From the NCBI GenBank assembly GCA_903879765.1, contig CAIRMS010000308.1, positions 1 to 12,945 of the forward strand: 12,945 bases of DNA, given 5' to 3'. Made by a program: the position numbers and the translations under genes. Positions 6,129 through 12,945 of this stretch are shown piece after piece. Every line of letters starts with the position of its first letter. Within the stretch, counting starts at the first letter, position 1. Origin of the DNA: an uncultured Flavobacteriales bacterium (GTDB taxonomy: Bacteria; Bacteroidota; Bacteroidia; Flavobacteriales_D; Crocinitomicaceae). The notes below the pieces were generated by a model, which saw only the letters and a program-made list of their open reading frames with translations, had not been told where the DNA came from and did not search any database.

Positions 6129-7661
6129 TTATTCCCACTCTATTGTCGCAGGTGGTTTGGAACTAATATCATACGTGACACGATTTATTCCTTTTACTTG
6201 ATTGATGATTCTATTCGATATTTTCGCTAAGAATTCATACGGTAAGTGACACCAATCGGCAGTCATTCCATCCGTAGAAGTAACTGCTCTTAATGCAACA
6301 GCATTTTCGTACGTTCGCTCATCTCCCATCACACCAACGGATTGAATCGGTAAAAATATTGCACCCGCTTGCCAAACGTCATCGTATAATCCATCTTCCT
6401 TTAATCCATCGATAAAAATGGCGTCAACATCTTGTAAGATACGTACTTTTTCCGCGCTTACCTCTCCTAAAATACGAATGCCAAGTCCAGGACCTGGGAA
6501 TGGATGACGACCAAGAATGCGTTCATCGATTTCGAGTGAACGTCCGATGCGTCTTACCTCATCTTTAAACAATAAACGCAATGGTTCAACCACTTGCAAT
6601 TTCATGTAATCAGGTAATCCACCAACATTGTGGTGAGATTTAATTGTTTGTGATGGTCCGCCCGTCGCAGAAACCGACTCAATAACATCTGGATAAATTG
6701 TTCCTTGTCCGAGCCATTTTGCTCCTTCTACTTTTTTCGATTCTTCGTCGAATACATCGATGAATACTTTACCAATGGCTTTACGCTTTAATTCCGGATC
6801 TGTTAATCCACTTAAAGCGGCATAGAACTGACTAGAAGCATCCACTCCTTTTACATTCAATCCCATTCCTTTATAGGATTCAAGGACAGATTGGTATTCG
6901 TTCTTGCGAAGAAGTCCATTGTCTACGAAAATACAATGTAAATTTTCACCAATTGATTTGTGTAAAAGAACTGCTGCCACGGATGAGTCAACACCTCCTG
7001 AAAGTCCAAGAATAACTTTGTCGTCTCCCAATTGCTCACGCAAACGAGAAGTCGTCTCCTCCACAAATGAGTCTGGTGTCCAATCACATGCACAATGACA
7101 AATGTCCACAATGTAATTTTGCAAAAGAATTTTTCCTTCCGTTGAGTGATATACTTCTGGATGAAATTGAATTCCGTAGGTTTCTTCTCCTTCAATATGG
7201 TAACCAGCAATCTCAACATCGGAGGTGCTGGCAATGATTTTATAGTTACTAGGGATTTTTTTAATGGTATCTCCATGTGACATCCACACTTGTGAACCGT
7301 TGGTCATTCCTTTCGTTAAGATATGAGTTTCGTCCACATAGGATAAATGAGCACGTCCGTATTCGCGAATACTCGACGGTAACACTTCGCCACCAAAATG
7401 ATGTGACAAGTACTGCGCACCAAAACACACACCTAAAAGTGGCATTTTACCTTTAATTGCATCTAGATTGGGACGCGGTGAAGCTTCATCTCTCACGGAA
7501 AAAGGACTTCCAGAAAGAATGACTCCTTTCACATTTGAGCCAATTTCCGGGATTTTATTCCACGGATGGATTTCACAATAAACATTTAACTCGCGGATTC
7601 TACGCGCAATTAGCTGCGTATATTGAGACCCAAAATCTAAAATCAATATCATTTCATGCAT
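6129..7661 (-). CDS. guaA: GMP synthase (glutamine-hydrolysing)
   Basis: GuaA converts XMP to GMP using ATP and glutamine in the last step of guanine nucleotide synthesis. The 510-residue product has an N-terminal class I glutamine amidotransferase domain (about 4-190) with LLGVCFGAQ (nucleophile Cys79) and GIQFHPEV (His167, Glu169), then an ATP-pyrophosphatase domain with P-loop GLSGGVDSS (219-227), and the C-terminal dimerisation domain with HPFPGPGLGIRILGE and the terminal YDISSKPPATIEWE. I chose the ATG at 7659-7661 (MHEMILILDFGSQ). A frame-extending ATG at 7704-7706 would add 15 unfamiliar residues and lies upstream of the -7 promoter box at 7666-7673, so it would probably not be transcribed. 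The ATG at 7650-7652 is a minor alternative. It is the first gene of the five-gene minus-strand cluster and divergent from secA. All catalytic motifs are intact. Confidence 0.97.
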   Translation of the reverse strand: MHEMILILDFGSQYTQLIARRIRELNVYCEIHPWNKIPEIGSNVKGVILSGSPFSVRDEASPRPNLDAIKGKMPLLGVCFGAQYLSHHFGGEVLPSSIREYGRAHLSYVDETHILTKGMTNGSQVWMSHGDTIKKIPSNYKIIASTSDVEIAGYHIEGEETYGIQFHPEVYHSTEGKILLQNYIVDICHCACDWTPDSFVEETTSRLREQLGDDKVILGLSGGVDSSVAAVLLHKSIGENLHCIFVDNGLLRKNEYQSVLESYKGMGLNVKGVDASSQFYAALSGLTDPELKRKAIGKVFIDVFDEESKKVEGAKWLGQGTIYPDVIESVSATGGPSQTIKSHHNVGGLPDYMKLQVVEPLRLLFKDEVRRIGRSLEIDERILGRHPFPGPGLGIRILGEVSAEKVRILQDVDAIFIDGLKEDGLYDDVWQAGAIFLPIQSVGVMGDERTYENAVALRAVTSTDGMTADWCHLPYEFLAKISNRIINQVKGINRVTYDISSKPPATIEWE

Positions 7662-7665
7662 GGCG

Positions 7666-7673
7666 CAAAGATA
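7666..7673 (-). promoter_or_regulatory. -7 promoter box of guaA
   Basis: The minus strand reads TATCTTTG, an exact match to the Bacteroidota -7 consensus TAnnTTTG. It ends four bases before the chosen guaA ATG, which implies a leaderless or nearly leaderless mRNA. No convincing -33 TTTG is visible 17-23 bases upstream. The position also argues against the longer guaA start at 7706. Confidence 0.6.
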
Positions 7674-7688
7674 AGCATTATTGCTTAT
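7671..7688. repeat. Inverted repeat in guaA promoter spacer, possible operator
   Basis: ATAAGCA (7671-7677) and TGCTTAT (7682-7688) form a perfect 7 bp inverted repeat with a four-base TTAT spacer. It overlaps the upstream edge of the guaA -7 box by three bases and fills the spacer toward the -33 region, where a bound repressor would block RNA polymerase. No regulator is identified. In AT-rich DNA such symmetry can arise by chance. Confidence 0.35.
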
Positions 7689-7790
7689 TAGACATATGGA
7701 AAGCATTGTTGATTTTTATTGCTTAAACCTTCGGAAACATCCTTGTATTATTTTATGGTGAATAGTTGCAATTCAACCGAGTGAATGTCC

Positions 7791-7819
7791 TTTGAATTAA
7801 GTAGAATTGATTAACTTTG
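7791..7819 (+). promoter_or_regulatory. Promoter of the secA operon
   Basis: A -33 element TTTG (7791-7794) and a -7 element TAACTTTG (7812-7819) match the Bacteroidota sigma consensus (TTTG and TAnnTTTG) exactly, separated by 17 bases, within the usual range. Transcription should begin around 7824-7827 and leave a leader of about 20 bases before the secA ATG at 7844. A possible TTG start at 7817 falls inside the -7 element and cannot be used from this promoter. Confidence 0.7.
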
Positions 7820-7843
7820 GTGCTTGCATTAAAGAGAAAAACA

Positions 7844-10800
7844 ATGATTGGAGATATCTTAAAATCCATTTTTGGAGATAAGAACGCGAAAGACAAGAAA
7901 TTATACTGGCCTTACGTAGAGTTAGCAAATGCTGCTCATGAAAACATAAAAACTTTATCGGACGAGCAATTGCGTCTAAAATCGCGTGAATTTCAACACC
8001 AAATTCGCGAAGAAAAGGAAAGCCTAGAACAGCAATTGGCCGATTTGCGCATCAAAGCAGAAAGTCTTGAAACAAGCATAAACGAAAAAGAAGATTTATT
8101 CGATCGCATCGATAAATTAGAAAAAGATGTAGATGCTCAAATTGAAGAAACACTGATTAAAATCCTACCTGAAGCTTTCGCTGTGGTAAAGGAAACAGCT
8201 TATCGCTGGTCAACCAACGGACAATTAGTCGTAACAGCTGAAGCCTTCGATATTGATTTATCAAAGAAAAAAGACGGAATCACAATAGAAGGTGATAAAG
8301 CGATTTGGCACAACGAATGGACCGCTGCTGGTGGACACATTAAATGGAACATGGTTCACTACGATGTTCAGTTGATGGGTGGGGCTGTGTTGCACAAAGG
8401 AAACATTTCTGAAATGCAAACGGGAGAAGGAAAAACATTGGTGGCAACCTTGCCTGTTTACCTCAATGCGCTTGCTGGAAAAGGTGTTCACATTGTAACT
8501 GTAAATGATTACTTAGCAAAGCGTGACTCCGAATGGATGGGGCCATTGTATCAATTCCATGGTTTAAGCGTGGATTGCATCGACAAACACCGTCCAAACT
8601 CAAAAGAAAGAAGACAAGCGTATCTTGCGGACATTACATTTGGAACAAATAACGAATTTGGCTTCGATTACCTGCGCGACAACATGGCCGGACACATCGA
8701 CGATCTTGTACAACGTAAACACCATTTTGCGATTGTTGATGAGGTCGATTCCGTATTGATTGACGACGCTCGTACGCCATTGATCATTTCTGGACCAACT
8801 CCGAAAGGTGACGAACATGAATTCCATGAATTGAAACCACGCATCGAACGTGTGGTGGAAGCTCAAAAACAATATGTACAACAATGTCTAGCTGAAGCGA
8901 AAAAATTGTTAACGGTCATCAACGAAGCGCCTGAGGATAAAAACGAAGGGAAACGCATGTTGGAAGAAGGTGGAATCGCTTTGTTAAGAGCACACCGAGG
9001 ATTACCGAAAAACCGCACACTCATTAAATTCTTGTCCGAACCAGGAATTAAAGTTCACCTACAAAAAACGGAGAACTTCTACATGTCGGAGCAAGGTAAA
9101 AACATGAAGAAAATCGACGCGGAATTGTTTTTTGTGATCGATGAAAAGAATAACACCATTGAACTTACCAATAAAGGAATCGACCTGGTTTCTGGAAAAG
9201 ATGACCGTAATTTCTTTATCATGCCTGATATCGGTGATGAAATCGCCAAACTTCAGAAGCTTAACCTAGAGAAAGAAACATACCTCGAACAAAAAGACGG
9301 ATTGGTACGTGAATATTCCATTAAATCGGAACGCATTCACTCCATCAACCAATTATTAAAAGCATATACACTCTTCGAAAAAGAGGTGGAATATGTGATC
9401 CTTGATGGAAAGGTGAAAATCGTTGACGAGTCTACTGGACGTATCCTTGAAGGACGCCGTTACTCAGATGGACTTCACCAAGCAATTGAAGCGAAAGAAA
9501 ACGTAGAGGTAGAAGCTGCAACGCAAACCTACGCTACAGTTACCTTGCAGAATTACTTCCGCATGTACCACAAACTTGCTGGTATGACCGGAACAGCGGA
9601 AACGGAAGCGAAAGAATTCTGGGACATCTATAAACTTGATGTCGTTATCGTTCCAACAAATAGAGCGGTATCACGTAAAGATCAAGACGATTTCGTTTAC
9701 AAATCGGCTCGTGAAAAATACAATGCAGTAATTCTTGAAGTGGAGGATTTAGTGGCTGCTGGACGTCCAGTTCTTGTGGGGACAACGACTGTAGAGATTT
9801 CTGAATTGGTTTCTAGAATGCTACAAATGAAAAAGATTCCGCACCAAGTATTGAATGCGAAATACCACCAAAAAGAGGCGGAAATTATTGCCAATGCTGG
9901 TTTGACAGGTGCAGTAACGATTGCTACGAACATGGCTGGACGTGGAACCGACATCAAATTAGGTGAAGGCGTGAAAGAAGCCGGTGGACTAGCGATTATT
10001 GGTACGGAACGTCACGATTCACGTCGTGTTGACCGTCAGTTAAGAGGTCGTGCTGGACGTCAAGGAGATCCGGGTTCATCTCGTTTCTTTGTTTCATTAG
10101 AAGATGACTTAATGCGTAAATTCGGTTCAGAACGTATCGCAAAACTCATGGACCGCATGGGACTGAAAGAAGGAGAAGTAATTTCTGCCGGAATGGTTTC
10201 TAAGTCAATTGAACGCGCACAGAAAAAAGTAGAGGAAAATAACTTTGGTGTACGTAAAAACCTATTGGAATACGATGACGTGATGAACGCACAGCGTAAA
10301 GCAATTTACAAGAAACGTAAAAATGCTTTGTTCGGAGATCGCTTAGACATCGATATTGACAACATGTTCTTTGAATTGTGCGAGACAACTGTTAAACTAC
10401 ACAGCGGATCAAGTTTCAATGACTTCGAAATGGAATTGTTACGCATCATTGGAATTGAATCTCCAATAACTTCAGAAGAATATGATAAAATCAGCAAGGA
10501 AGATTTGACCGATAAAATCTATGCTTCGATGAAGGAATCTTATGAGCGTAAATGTGATAAAATTGCTCAAAGAGCCTTACCTCAAATCAAACATGTACAC
10601 GAGAACTTATCAGACAAATACAAAGACATGGTCTTCCCATTAACGGATGGACGTCGTGAGTTGCAATTAATCGTGAATATCGAAGAAGCGTACAAATCTG
10701 AAGGGAAACTCATTTCAAAAGCTTTCGAGAAGAATGTAATTTTATCTAAAATCGATGATGAATGGAAAGAACATTTGCGTGAGATGGATGAATTGCGTTC

Positions 10801-11188
10801 AGCGGTAAGAAATGCTTCCTACGAGCAAAAAGATCCACTTGTTGTGTACAAATTGGAGTCGTATGAATTATTCCGCTCGATGTTGAATCGCTTAAATGAA
10901 GAAGCTGTCGAGTTGTTAATGAAATTAGATGTTCCTGTAGAACAATCGGTTCAAGGTACAAACCAGGAAGCACGTCAAAACAACTACCAACAAGCTCAAA
11001 CAAATCAATCCTTTTCATCTACACCTACTCCATCTTTCGAAGGTCGACAAGGCTACGATCAAGCGATTGCCAATTCTATGCCTCAACCGGAAAAACGTCA
11101 ACCTATCATCGCTGAACCTAAAGTGAATAGAAATGATGCTTGTCCTTGCGGAAGCGGTAAGAAATATAAGCAATGTCACGGTAAGTAA
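7844..11188 (+). CDS. secA: Preprotein translocase ATPase SecA
   Basis: SecA is the ATP-driven motor that pushes unfolded preproteins through SecYEG in the inner membrane. The product is 1114 residues, far longer than E. coli SecA (901), as is usual in Bacteroidota. Walker A is MQTGEGKT (191-198), the DEAD-type motif IVDEVDSVLIDDART begins near 297, and the second nucleotide-binding fold shows NMAGRGTDIKLGEGV and DRQLRGRAGRQGDPGSSRFFVS. Extra material includes a charged coiled-coil-like insertion at about 55-105 and an enlarged preprotein cross-linking region at about 325-460. A Q/N-rich linker leads to the zinc-binding tail NDACPCGSGKKYKQCHGK (Cys1100, Cys1102, Cys1111, His1112), which is the SecB/ribosome contact in other bacteria. 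The ATG at 7844 (MIGDILKSIFG) fits the family start and the promoter. Its stop TAA shares one base with the next ATG (TAATG), coupling the two genes. Confidence 0.97.
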   Translation: MIGDILKSIFGDKNAKDKKLYWPYVELANAAHENIKTLSDEQLRLKSREFQHQIREEKESLEQQLADLRIKAESLETSINEKEDLFDRIDKLEKDVDAQIEETLIKILPEAFAVVKETAYRWSTNGQLVVTAEAFDIDLSKKKDGITIEGDKAIWHNEWTAAGGHIKWNMVHYDVQLMGGAVLHKGNISEMQTGEGKTLVATLPVYLNALAGKGVHIVTVNDYLAKRDSEWMGPLYQFHGLSVDCIDKHRPNSKERRQAYLADITFGTNNEFGFDYLRDNMAGHIDDLVQRKHHFAIVDEVDSVLIDDARTPLIISGPTPKGDEHEFHELKPRIERVVEAQKQYVQQCLAEAKKLLTVINEAPEDKNEGKRMLEEGGIALLRAHRGLPKNRTLIKFLSEPGIKVHLQKTENFYMSEQGKNMKKIDAELFFVIDEKNNTIELTNKGIDLVSGKDDRNFFIMPDIGDEIAKLQKLNLEKETYLEQKDGLVREYSIKSERIHSINQLLKAYTLFEKEVEYVILDGKVKIVDESTGRILEGRRYSDGLHQAIEAKENVEVEAATQTYATVTLQNYFRMYHKLAGMTGTAETEAKEFWDIYKLDVVIVPTNRAVSRKDQDDFVYKSAREKYNAVILEVEDLVAAGRPVLVGTTTVEISELVSRMLQMKKIPHQVLNAKYHQKEAEIIANAGLTGAVTIATNMAGRGTDIKLGEGVKEAGGLAIIGTERHDSRRVDRQLRGRAGRQGDPGSSRFFVSLEDDLMRKFGSERIAKLMDRMGLKEGEVISAGMVSKSIERAQKKVEENNFGVRKNLLEYDDVMNAQRKAIYKKRKNALFGDRLDIDIDNMFFELCETTVKLHSGSSFNDFEMELLRIIGIESPITSEEYDKISKEDLTDKIYASMKESYERKCDKIAQRALPQIKHVHENLSDKYKDMVFPLTDGRRELQLIVNIEEAYKSEGKLISKAFEKNVILSKIDDEWKEHLREMDELRSAVRNASYEQKDPLVVYKLESYELFRSMLNRLNEEAVELLMKLDVPVEQSVQGTNQEARQNNYQQAQTNQSFSSTPTPSFEGRQGYDQAIANSMPQPEKRQPIIAEPKVNRNDACPCGSGKKYKQCHGK

Positions 11189-11955
11189 TGGCAACGGGGG
11201 TGAAGCTGCGTGTCGCGTTTATTGGCTCTGGAAAAGTTGCCAACGAACTTGCACTTATCTTTCTTTTCAAAGGAATTGAAATCACTGGAATTTCGAGTAG
11301 AAATCACGAGAGTGGTAATTCACTCGCTGAACGTTTGAATTGTCCCTTCATGGCTGATCCGAACGAGTTAAAAGCTGACCTGATTATTATTGCCACGAAC
11401 GACACTTCCGTAAAAGCGTTGAACACGACGTTAAAAACAGAATCGGATGTTGTTTATACGGCAGGTGTGGTAAATTTAGCCGATGTTCCCAATGGTAATT
11501 GGGGTGTTTTTTATCCGCTTCAAACATTCACCGAAAACCGCCACTTAACTGTTGATGAAGTTCCAATCCTACTTGAATCAAAGAACATAGAATTGCAAAA
11601 CAAATTAGAAGCGCTCTGCGAAAAAATTGGTTTTCAATACGAGTATTGTAGCTCAGTTGACAGGCAAAAATACCACTTGGCAGCAGTCTTCGTGAATAAT
11701 TTTGTCAACCACCTCTTTCATAAAGCACAAGTTCAATTGCAGGAAAACAGCTTAAACTGGGACATGTTAAAACCATTGATCGAAGAAACGGTTGCCAAAC
11801 TTACTGATTTTTCTGCCTTTGATTCTCAAACAGGTCCAGCTAGAAGAAATGATCAAAGTACTATTCTAACACATGAATCCCTTTTAAGCAAAGAGGATGT
11901 AAATCTATATCATGTCCTAACTAACAGTATTCAAAAGACCTATACCCATGAATAG
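11188..11955 (+). CDS. Rossmann-fold and DUF2520 domain protein
   Basis: This 255-residue cytoplasmic protein has an N-terminal dinucleotide-binding fold with VAFIGSGKVANELA (Gly13, Gly15, Ala18) and the ITGISSRN strand whose Ser/Arg pair hints at NADP(H). LIIIATND marks the next strand. The C-terminal half (about 125-250) is DUF2520, recognised by the helix YHLAAVFVNNFVNHL (162-176) and the TGPARRND motif (215-222). The layout resembles pyrroline-5-carboxylate reductase and F420-dependent NADP oxidoreductases, so a small-substrate dehydrogenase is likely, but no reaction is known to me. It overlaps the secA stop by one base and the kdsC start by eight, so it is translated as part of a three-gene operon. 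A link to lipopolysaccharide precursor metabolism is suggested only by this position. Confidence 0.88.
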   Translation: MATGVKLRVAFIGSGKVANELALIFLFKGIEITGISSRNHESGNSLAERLNCPFMADPNELKADLIIIATNDTSVKALNTTLKTESDVVYTAGVVNLADVPNGNWGVFYPLQTFTENRHLTVDEVPILLESKNIELQNKLEALCEKIGFQYEYCSSVDRQKYHLAAVFVNNFVNHLFHKAQVQLQENSLNWDMLKPLIEETVAKLTDFSAFDSQTGPARRNDQSTILTHESLLSKEDVNLYHVLTNSIQKTYTHE

Positions 11956-12466
11956 TTACAAACATGCGCTGAATCACATTAATACCTTTATTTTCGATGT
12001 TGACGGGGTTTTTACAGATGGAAAAGTGTATTTATTGAAGGATGAAATCGTTCGAACACTCAATTCGAAAGATGGCTACGCAGTTCAATATGCAGCGAAA
12101 ATGGGCTACAAAATCTTTGCCATTACCGGTGGGAATTCCATGGAGGTACGTGACCGCTTGCTCGGACTCGGTATGAATCGTGTATACCTAAGTGCGCACA
12201 GCAAAATGATTTGTTACGAAGAAATCAAAGCAGAATTTAACTTAACAGACCAAGAAATCGCATACATGGGTGATGACATTCCGGATATTCCTGTGCTAAA
12301 AGTTGCTGGACTTTCTGCTTGTCCACAAGATGCGGTCAGCGATGTGAAAAGCATTGTTCACTACCAAAGTCCATTTGATGGTGGAAAAACCTGTGTCCGT
12401 GACATCATTGAGCAAACACTTCGTGTGCAAGGAAAGTGGCTGAGTGATTTAGCGTACCAATGGTAA
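11948..12466 (+). CDS. kdsC: KdsC-type HAD phosphatase (Kdo 8-phosphate phosphatase)
   Basis: The 172-residue protein belongs to the cap-less C0 HAD family of KdsC, which removes phosphate from 3-deoxy-D-manno-octulosonate 8-phosphate to give Kdo for lipopolysaccharide. HAD motifs are complete: FDVDGVFTDG with nucleophile Asp17 and acid/base Asp19, FAITGGNS with Thr60, the lysine in AHSKMICYEEI (Lys86), and YMGDDIPDIPVL with Asp109 and Asp110. The tail GGKTCVRDIIEQTL resembles the GGRGAVREV end of E. coli KdsC, which helps close the active site of the tetramer. Length matches the family. Its ATG lies inside the last codons of the DUF2520 gene (8-base overlap). No kdsA or kdsB is in view, and related CMP-sugar or 2-keto-3-deoxy-nononate phosphatases share the fold, so the exact substrate is likely but not certain. 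Confidence 0.88.
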   Translation: MNSYKHALNHINTFIFDVDGVFTDGKVYLLKDEIVRTLNSKDGYAVQYAAKMGYKIFAITGGNSMEVRDRLLGLGMNRVYLSAHSKMICYEEIKAEFNLTDQEIAYMGDDIPDIPVLKVAGLSACPQDAVSDVKSIVHYQSPFDGGKTCVRDIIEQTLRVQGKWLSDLAYQW

Positions 12467-12487
12467 GTTAGTCTAGTTGAGCTAACT
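12466..12487. terminator. Weak inverted repeat at convergent kdsC/kinase ends
   Basis: AGTTAG (12466-12471) and CTAACT (12482-12487) form a 6 bp inverted repeat with a ten-base loop, exactly over the junction where the two stop codons are separated by one base. It could give a hairpin in either transcript. The stem is AT-rich and no T-run follows, and a competing AGTT/AACT pairing exists, so the terminator call is tentative. Confidence 0.25.
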
Positions 12488-12945
12488 CATCTAACATTTG
12501 TAACTGATTTCGTGCGCGTCGAAGGTTATGGTTTTCATCCTCAACCCAATAATATTGATCCCCAATCAGGTAATCACTTAAGAATCGCATAGCTTGAATA
12601 TAAATGACTGTTTTAGCACCGAGAAGAATGTTTTCTCTTTCCAACTCACTTAAATGATCATTCATCGGTCCCTGAAAATATCCTTTTAATAACTCCGTTA
12701 AAATCTGTGGGTGGAATGCTTTTTCTGGATGTCCATCTTCCGTACCAATTTGACAAAACGAACGAATCATGTCGCCAATGTCATACAAAATACTTCCAAC
12801 CATGATCGTATCCCAATCGATAATGGCGCAAACAGTTTCTCCACTCTCGTCAAATAAAAAATTACTCAATTTGGGATCAGCATGAATGATTCGCTTGGGC
12901 AACTTGGGAAGAAGTTGTATGTAGCGATTGAGAATTCCTTCGTGA
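12468..12945 (-). CDS. APH/choline kinase-fold phosphotransferase, 5' end outside window
   Basis: The frame is open to the right edge, so the 158 visible residues are the C-terminal part. A TTG at 12900-12902 is not a credible start because coding continues upstream of it (HEGILNRYIQLLPKLPKR). The kinase core is clear: HADPKLSNFLFD gives the HxDxxxxN catalytic loop (visible residues 21-28, catalytic Asp23 and metal-binding Asn28), and IIDWD gives the second metal-binding aspartate (Asp43), followed by the family-typical GDMIRSF segment. This fold covers aminoglycoside phosphotransferases, choline kinases and sugar kinases such as N-acetylhexosamine 1-kinase. The IIDWDTIM...YDIGDMIRS wording reminds me most of the last group, but the substrate-binding and N-terminal lobes are partly missing, so the substrate is open. 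It is convergent with kdsC, with one base between stops. An antibiotic resistance role should not be assumed. Confidence 0.82.
   Translation of the reverse strand, partial: HEGILNRYIQLLPKLPKRIIHADPKLSNFLFDESGETVCAIIDWDTIMVGSILYDIGDMIRSFCQIGTEDGHPEKAFHPQILTELLKGYFQGPMNDHLSELERENILLGAKTVIYIQAMRFLSDYLIGDQYYWVEDENHNLRRARNQLQMLDELAQLD

Noticed and set aside
6923..7276. Alternative minus-strand frame inside guaA
   Set aside because: GuaA motifs run unbroken through this region in the main frame.
7659..7706. Longer guaA start at 7706 adding 15 residues
   Set aside because: The added residues do not look like a GuaA N-terminus, and the start lies upstream of an exact -7 promoter box.
7817..7843. 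TTG start giving secA nine extra residues
   Set aside because: The TTG is inside the -7 element TAACTTTG, upstream of the expected transcription start; the ATG at 7844 matches SecA N-termini.
8261..8884. Minus-strand frames inside the first third of secA
   Set aside because: They are antisense to the Walker and DEAD motifs of SecA; composition is low-information and nothing is recognisable.
1..12945. tRNA, rRNA, CRISPR array, insertion sequence or prophage
   Set aside because: No cloverleaf-like segments, direct-repeat arrays, transposase or integrase motifs were seen, and nearly all bases are taken up by housekeeping-type genes.

Overview
The window reads as ordinary chromosome from a member of the Bacteroidota, most likely order Flavobacteriales. 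The evidence is the very long SecA (about 1114 residues), promoters of the Bacteroidota type (-7 element TAnnTTTG), A-rich start regions without Shine-Dalgarno motifs, a GuaA gene followed by a LysM/periplasmic-binding fusion protein, and a SecA-DUF2520-KdsC cluster. I see no mobile element, CRISPR array, rRNA or tRNA. Genus-level placement is not possible by eye.

Layout. Bases 1-158 hold the last 51 codons of a plus-strand gene, probably a flavin reductase family protein. It converges, with one base between the stop codons, on a minus-strand WYL-domain transcription regulator (160-1140). Divergent from that regulator is a 56-codon gene (1251-1421) whose product ends in CVGCGS. It converges on the end of a five-gene minus-strand cluster (7661 down to 1429): guaA (GMP synthase), a LysM plus periplasmic-binding-like secreted protein, hemF (oxygen-dependent coproporphyrinogen oxidase), a double-VOC-domain protein, and a small lipoprotein of the alkaline phosphatase/phosphodiesterase superfamily. 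Gaps of 10, 2, 11 and 33 bases suggest one transcript from the guaA promoter.

A 182-base divergent region (7662-7843) separates guaA from the plus-strand cluster secA, a DUF2520/Rossmann protein and a KdsC-type HAD phosphatase (7844-12466). These three genes overlap by 1 and 8 bases, so translation is probably coupled. The last base of kdsC lies one base from the stop codon of a minus-strand APH-family kinase that runs off the right edge (12468-12945).

How the genes work together. The plus-strand cluster is about the envelope: protein export by SecA and Kdo supply for lipopolysaccharide by KdsC, with an uncharacterised dehydrogenase-like protein between them. The minus-strand cluster mixes nucleotide synthesis, heme synthesis and secreted proteins of unknown role, so it looks like a housekeeping operon rather than a single pathway. 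I found no convincing new multi-gene system. The best leads are the small CVGCGS protein, the LysM/binding-protein fusion, the small lipoprotein phosphodiesterase with a Cys-rich loop, apparent leaderless promoters at guaA and the WYL gene, and a palindrome inside the guaA promoter.
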